From Nitrospirota bacterium (lineage in GTDB: Bacteria; Nitrospirota; Thermodesulfovibrionia; Thermodesulfovibrionales; JdFR-85), in contig WFTX01000340.1 in assembly GCA_015485235.1 (NCBI GenBank), forward strand, positions 1-10,427: a DNA stretch of 10,427 nt. Reading direction: 5' to 3'. The notes below the pieces were generated by a model. That model was not told the DNA's origin, ran no database searches, and worked only from the letters and a program-made list of their open reading frames with translations. Position numbers and translations under genes: made by a program. Each line of letters starts with the position of its first letter. The stretch's first letter is position 1. Shown one piece after another: positions 7,230 through 10,427 of the stretch.

Positions 7230-8665
7230 CGCCGCACCTCTTCAACAACTCTTTGATAAAGCTCCCTGTATCTTGCCACCGAGCTCTTCCATGAGTAGTC
7301 TTTTTCCATCCCTCTCCGCATCATCGCATACCATCTCTTCCTCATGGGAAAGGCGCTCAATGCCCTTTTCAGTGCCTCCATGAAACATGAAGGGTTGTAT
7401 TCATCAAAGAGAAACCCTGTCCCGCTGTCCTCATAGACATTATAATCATCTATCGTATCGGCAAGACCGCCGGTATTTCTTGCGACAGGGACGCAGCCGT
7501 ACCGCAGGGCGATCAACTGGACGAGACCGCATGGTTCATACCTTGAAGGAAGAAGTATCATGTCAGACCCGGCATATACCATATGGGCAAACTTCTCGTC
7601 AAATCCCGGATAGACAAAGAGATGCTCGTCATGCTCGGCAGAGAGGCTGAGCAACTCCCGCTCTATCTCCCTGTCTCCCATACCCAGCACGACCATCGGA
7701 AACCCCTGTTGCATCAGCCATGGTATTACTTTTATTATCAACTCAAGCCCTTTCTGGGATGCAAACCGGCCAACATAGGAGATCATGGGATAGCCGCTTT
7801 TGGGGAAGAGGCCGCTACTCTTCATCAGCCAGTAACGGCATAGCGCCCTCCCCCTGAGATCCCGCGCTGAATATCTCCTGTACAGATAGGAGTCGGTTTC
7901 AGGAGACCAGAGATCGTAATCTATCCCGTTGAGGATTCCCACAAGCCGATCCTTCCTCATCTTCAAAACCCCCTCGAGGCCGAAACCGTAACCGGGAGTG
8001 GTTATCTCTTCAGCATATCTTCCGCTTACCGTGTTGATAAAGTCTGAAAATATGATACCAGCCTTCAGAAGGTTCAGGTTACCATAGAACTCCAGACCGT
8101 CTATGGTGAAGAGGGATCTGTCAACCCCTATGGTCGCAAGGGAAGAGGGAGGGAAGATCCCCTGATAGCCGATATTATGGATGGTCAGGAGGGTGCCTAT
8201 ACCGCTGTAAAACTCATCCTTTTTCTGTAATTCTTTCAGATATAGTGGAACAAGTGCTGTCTGCCAGTCATTGAGGTGTATAATATCCGGCCTGAAATCC
8301 GTTGACTTTATAAAATGCAGAACCACCCTTGAAAAGACGGAGAACCGGAGATCGTTGTCAGGATAGTCGGCACCCGACTCGCCATACAGGCCCTTTCGGT
8401 CAAAGAGTCCCGGGATCGAGACAAGACAGGTGTTTTCGTGTCTGAAGAGCCCTGCCTCATACCGCCGCCCCCTGACCGTCAGGGTAAACCGCTTGCCTGT
8501 GTCTTCTATCCCGAAGGAAGGAACCATCGCACTGTAATAGGGAATAAATAGGCGGACATCTTCACCAGCAGATAAAAGTTCCCTCACAAGGGTACCCACC
8601 ACATCGGCAAGTCCCCCTGTCTTGCAGTAGGGAATCGCCTCACTCGAGATTAAGAGTATTTTCAT
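7226..8665 (-). CDS. glgA: Glycogen synthase (ADP-glucose type, GT5)
   Basis: Bacterial/plant-type glycogen synthase, family GT5, which transfers glucose from ADP-glucose to the non-reducing end of an alpha-1,4-glucan. It has 479 residues, the usual length. Visible motifs: the N-terminal sugar-nucleotide loop KTGGLADVVG (15-24, Lys15), HLNDWQT (130-136), TIHNIGYQG (161-169, His163), NGIDYDLWSP (246-255), VGRFASQKG (298-306; Arg300, Lys305) and PSRYEPCGL (373-381) with Glu377 at the catalytic carboxylate position, then TGGLADT (398-404). The ATG at 8665 gives the canonical N-terminus, but only a weak AAAGA precedes it. It follows galT by 130 bp with a strong inverted repeat between them, and its stop overlaps the kinase start. 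No glgC, glgB or glgP is in the window. Confidence 0.96.
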   Translation of the reverse strand: MKILLISSEAIPYCKTGGLADVVGTLVRELLSAGEDVRLFIPYYSAMVPSFGIEDTGKRFTLTVRGRRYEAGLFRHENTCLVSIPGLFDRKGLYGESGADYPDNDLRFSVFSRVVLHFIKSTDFRPDIIHLNDWQTALVPLYLKELQKKDEFYSGIGTLLTIHNIGYQGIFPPSSLATIGVDRSLFTIDGLEFYGNLNLLKAGIIFSDFINTVSGRYAEEITTPGYGFGLEGVLKMRKDRLVGILNGIDYDLWSPETDSYLYRRYSARDLRGRALCRYWLMKSSGLFPKSGYPMISYVGRFASQKGLELIIKVIPWLMQQGFPMVVLGMGDREIERELLSLSAEHDEHLFVYPGFDEKFAHMVYAGSDMILLPSRYEPCGLVQLIALRYGCVPVARNTGGLADTIDDYNVYEDSGTGFLFDEYNPSCFMEALKRALSAFPMRKRWYAMMRRGMEKDYSWKSSVARYRELYQRVVEEVRR

Positions 8666-8795
8666 TCTTTAAAAATAATGCAGAATCAGTGGTGTCTAAA
8701 ACAATTCTGAGTATCATGGACAGATGTGATGCAGAATAAAACTGCAGGCCCACCTGTCCATGAAAGGCAAACTATTTCAGACATAATAATTTGGG
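8666..8795 (-). other. galT-glgA spacer
   Basis: This 130-bp gap is long compared with the overlapping junctions that follow. It carries the nested inverted repeat at 8714-8763 and a direct repeat of atgcagaat (8678-8686 and 8729-8737, 51 bp apart). A loose minus-strand promoter can be drawn (TTGTTT, 18 bp, CATTAT), which would start RNA only a few bases before the glgA ATG. I see no strong ribosome site for glgA and no T-rich terminator for galT. Confidence 0.45.
8714..8763. repeat. 50-bp nested inverted repeat between galT and glgA
   Basis: Perfect 10-bp outer arms (tcatggacag at 8714-8723, ctgtccatga at 8754-8763) enclose a second pair: tgcag (8730-8734) and ctgca (8742-8746) around a 7-nt A-rich loop. 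A further 3-bp pairing (8726-8728 with 8751-8753) can link the two stems. On the glgA mRNA this would fold into one long hairpin ending about 48 nt before the start codon. No T-run follows on the minus strand. It may be an mRNA-stabilising or attenuating structure, or a palindromic operator. Confidence 0.7.
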
Positions 8796-9791
8796 CTAAA
8801 TCTCTGCATTCCTCATGTATTCAGCGGCAATCTCAGGCGGAGTGGGGTTTATGTAAAATCCTGACCCCCATTCAAAACCGGCGATCTTTGTAAGTTTGGG
8901 CATCACCTCGATATGCCAGTGGTAATACTCGTTCTCGCTCTCGGTAAAAGGCGATGTATGAATCATGAAATTGTAAGGAGGCACGTCAAGCAGGCTGTCA
9001 AGCTGCCTGAGAACCCTCTGAAGCACCTCGGCAAGCCCGCTGAAACCATCACCGGACTGATAGGAGGACTCGTGCTTCTTCGGGAGTATCCAGGTCTCAA
9101 AGGGGGCACGGGGGGCATAGGGGGCTATGGCCAGATAGCCGTCGTTTTCATAAACAACCCTTCTTCCGTCTTCGAGTTCCTGTGTGATTATATCACAGAA
9201 TATACACCTCTCCTTCATATCATAGTACTGCCTTGAAGCTATCAGTTCCTCTTTCACGATCTTCGGGACAATTGGAAGGGCGATCAACTGGCTGTGGGTA
9301 TGTTCAAGGGAAGCCCCGGCAGCCTCACCCTCGTTCTTGAAAACAAGAACATATCTTATTCTCCCGTCCTGTCTGAGGGCGTTGATCCTCTCATGGTATG
9401 TCCTGAGCACATCTTCCGCCCTCTCAGGAGGCATGGTGGCCAGGGAGGATACATGCTCAGGCGTCTCGATGATTACCTCATGAGCTCCCACACCGTTCAT
9501 CCGGTCGTATATCCCCTCACCTGTCTTCTCGAGTTCACCATCAGACCTGAGGGCCGGGAACTTGTTCGGCACTACCCTCAGTGTCCAGCCCGGTCCGTTG
9601 GGGTCAGAACCATCCGGACGTATTGCCGTTATCTCCTCCGGGGTAGTATATTCATTCCCTTCACAGAAAGGGCAGAACCCGGAAACCCTCCTCTTATGGG
9701 ATGGGGATGCAAAGTCCGAGGGCCTCTTCCCTCTCTCCACTGAGATAATGACCCATCGTCCTATTACGGGGTCCTTTCTGAGTTCAGGCAT
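8796..9791 (-). CDS. galT: GalT-like hexose-1-phosphate nucleotidyltransferase
   Basis: GalT-type member of the HIT superfamily. GalT swaps a nucleotidyl group between UDP-glucose and galactose-1-phosphate through a covalent nucleotidyl-histidine. The 331-residue protein has the first metal site Cys40/Cys43 (FCPFC), His113 and His164, and the active-site HTHSQ (164-168) with nucleophile His166. Most proteobacterial GalTs have HPHGQ at that point. A second site is also apparent: Cys196/Cys199 (CIFC), His240 and His291 (YYHWH). Paired CxxC sites of this kind occur in ADP-glucose phosphorylase and in some bacterial GalTs, so the substrate may be ADP- or UDP-sugar. The ATG at 9791 has a strong GGAGGT (9795-9800), and this is the first gene of the leftward operon. 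The family call is firm; the exact substrate is not. Confidence 0.88.
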   Translation of the reverse strand: MPELRKDPVIGRWVIISVERGKRPSDFASPSHKRRVSGFCPFCEGNEYTTPEEITAIRPDGSDPNGPGWTLRVVPNKFPALRSDGELEKTGEGIYDRMNGVGAHEVIIETPEHVSSLATMPPERAEDVLRTYHERINALRQDGRIRYVLVFKNEGEAAGASLEHTHSQLIALPIVPKIVKEELIASRQYYDMKERCIFCDIITQELEDGRRVVYENDGYLAIAPYAPRAPFETWILPKKHESSYQSGDGFSGLAEVLQRVLRQLDSLLDVPPYNFMIHTSPFTESENEYYHWHIEVMPKLTKIAGFEWGSGFYINPTPPEIAAEYMRNAEI

Positions 9792-9821
9792 CTTACCTCC
9801 ATTTTTTGTTTTTATTCTGAT

Positions 9822-9830
9822 ATTTTAGCA
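9822..9830 (-). promoter_or_regulatory. Extended -10 promoter candidate for galT operon
   Basis: The minus strand reads TGCTAAAAT, an extended -10 (TGn followed by TAAAAT), about 30 bp ahead of the galT start. RNA would begin roughly at 9815 and give a short AT-rich leader containing the GGAGGT ribosome site. No good -35 hexamer sits 17 bp upstream, which extended -10 promoters can tolerate. Confidence 0.4.
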
Positions 9831-9976
9831 GATCTATTGGTAATTTTTGGAAAAAGGCCACTCTTGACAGTCGACTTTCTGGTCAGTCCAGAGTATTTGT
9901 AGCATCACCTTCTAATACACTCCTTAAGTCGTTTCAGTCTCGTTCCGGCATTGTTTTACTGAAAACACCCGGCCTG

Positions 9977-9985
9977 TGGTAAAAC
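9977..9985 (+). promoter_or_regulatory. Possible -10 element for pepA
   Basis: Plus-strand TGGTAAAAC fits an extended -10 and would place the RNA start near 9992, about 20 bp before the pepA ATG. TAAAAT at 10001-10006 is an alternative that would start RNA almost exactly at the ATG and give a leaderless message. Neither has a recognisable -35 element. Confidence 0.25.
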
Positions 9986-10012
9986 CTTCAGGTATTGAGT
10001 TAAAATATACTG

Positions 10013-10427
10013 ATGACTACAGGATTTACCAATAAGCCTCCCGAAAAAGTATCCACGGACATCCTGGTGATTCCTGTATTTGAAGACATACCTCCTGAGA
10101 GCCTGAAAAAAAAGGTTCCTCTCTCCGATGAGATCGGAAGGCTCATTGAAAGGGAAGACTTCAAGGGAAGGCCATTAGAAACACTCCTTTTCCCTACCCT
10201 CGGAAAGATAAGGGCGGCAAACATCTGTCTTTGCGGTCTTGGAAAGCGCAAGGAACTGAATGAAGAACGTATAAGAAAAACGGGGGGGAAGGTTTCTTCA
10301 GTTATCCGGGAAAGAAAAATCAGAAAAGTTGCTTTCATGACCGATCCCTTCTCCGGATTCCCTGGTGCACCCGGTCTGATCACAGAGGGCTTCATCCTCG
10401 GGAAGTATAATTACACTGCCTTCAGGA
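10013..10427 (+). CDS. pepA: Leucyl aminopeptidase (M17), N-terminal part, cut by window edge
   Basis: The frame is open from the ATG at 10013 to the right edge (138 codons) and is incomplete. The reading matches the N-terminal domain of M17 leucyl aminopeptidases: STDILVIPVFED, then a linker, FKGRPLETLLFPTLGK, the strand ICLCGLGKRKELNEERIR, and near the end ITEGFILGKYNYTAFR, which resembles the segment joining the N-terminal and catalytic domains in E. coli PepA. The metal-binding catalytic domain would lie beyond the window. An in-frame TAA at 10001 fixes the start region, and there is no earlier ATG. No ribosome binding site precedes it, so the message may be leaderless or poorly initiated. 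It is divergent from galT, so it is not part of the glycogen operon. PepA releases N-terminal residues from peptides; some homologues also bind DNA, which cannot be judged from this domain. Confidence 0.88.
   Translation, partial: MTTGFTNKPPEKVSTDILVIPVFEDIPPESLKKKVPLSDEIGRLIEREDFKGRPLETLLFPTLGKIRAANICLCGLGKRKELNEERIRKTGGKVSSVIRERKIRKVAFMTDPFSGFPGAPGLITEGFILGKYNYTAFR

Larger units (their letters stand above)
9792..10012. promoter_or_regulatory. Divergent galT-pepA promoter region
   Basis: These 221 bp separate two divergent genes and should hold both promoters. The half nearer galT is very AT-rich. Besides the candidate -10 elements listed separately, there is a perfect TTGACA on the plus strand at 9864-9869, but no fitting -10 at 16-18 bp. 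A 5-bp hairpin (9878-9882/9888-9892) is also present. I find no obvious long operator palindrome and no small gene. Confidence 0.5.

Noticed and set aside
9294..9828. Plus-strand open frames opposite galT (9294-9743, 9562-9828)
   Set aside because: They are shadows of the conserved galT frame and lack ribosome sites or recognisable domains.
9864..9869. Perfect TTGACA on the plus strand as a pepA -35 element
   Set aside because: No -10-like hexamer occurs at 16-18 bp downstream, and the site is about 145 bp from the gene start.
10000..10395. Minus-strand open frame of 131 codons at the right edge
   Set aside because: It is antisense to the convincing M17 aminopeptidase N-terminal domain read on the plus strand, and its own translation is low-complexity Ser/Phe-rich.

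Overview
The window carries a compact bacterial operon that reads right to left, plus the first part of a divergent gene at the right edge. All genes are of ordinary bacterial type, intergenic spaces are short, codon use looks even, and there are no mobile elements, CRISPR arrays, tRNAs or rRNAs. An inner-membrane sensor kinase of 1399 residues with several GAF and PAS domains, next to a glycogen synthase and a GalT-like enzyme, suggests an environmental Gram-negative bacterium. A Nitrospirota or Desulfobacterota-like lineage is plausible, but this is impression only: no marker gene in the window settles it.

Layout from right to left on the minus strand: a galT-like nucleotidyltransferase (9791-8796), a 130-bp gap holding a 50-bp nested inverted repeat, glycogen synthase glgA (8665-7226), a multi-sensor histidine kinase (7229-3030), a receiver-only response regulator (3033-2686), a 23S rRNA uracil-5-methyltransferase of the RlmD/RumA type (2689-1466), an unrecognised 176-residue protein (1485-955), and a UbiX-type flavin prenyltransferase (911-309). 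From glgA to the unrecognised gene, each start overlaps the previous stop: GTGA, ATGA, GTGA, then 20 bp. Translation of these five genes is therefore probably coupled. The last 308 bases (1-308) hold no convincing gene but contain several short inverted repeats and a promoter-like TATAAT.

On the plus strand, a gene beginning at 10013 and running off the right edge encodes the N-terminal domain of an M17 leucyl aminopeptidase (PepA). It diverges from galT across about 220 bp that must hold both promoters.

Working model (inference): GalT and GlgA handle nucleotide-sugar and glycogen chemistry. The GalT relative has a second metal site like that of ADP-glucose phosphorylases, so it may act on ADP-glucose, the substrate of GlgA. 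The kinase and receiver, fused to glgA by overlapping reading frames, are candidates for a signalling pair tied to energy storage. The distal rRNA methylase, unknown gene and UbiX look like housekeeping passengers. No wholly new system is obvious. The most unusual parts are the coupling of glycogen synthase to a giant sensor kinase, the duplicated cysteine-bearing PAS domains, the structured galT-glgA spacer and the unrecognised 176-residue protein.
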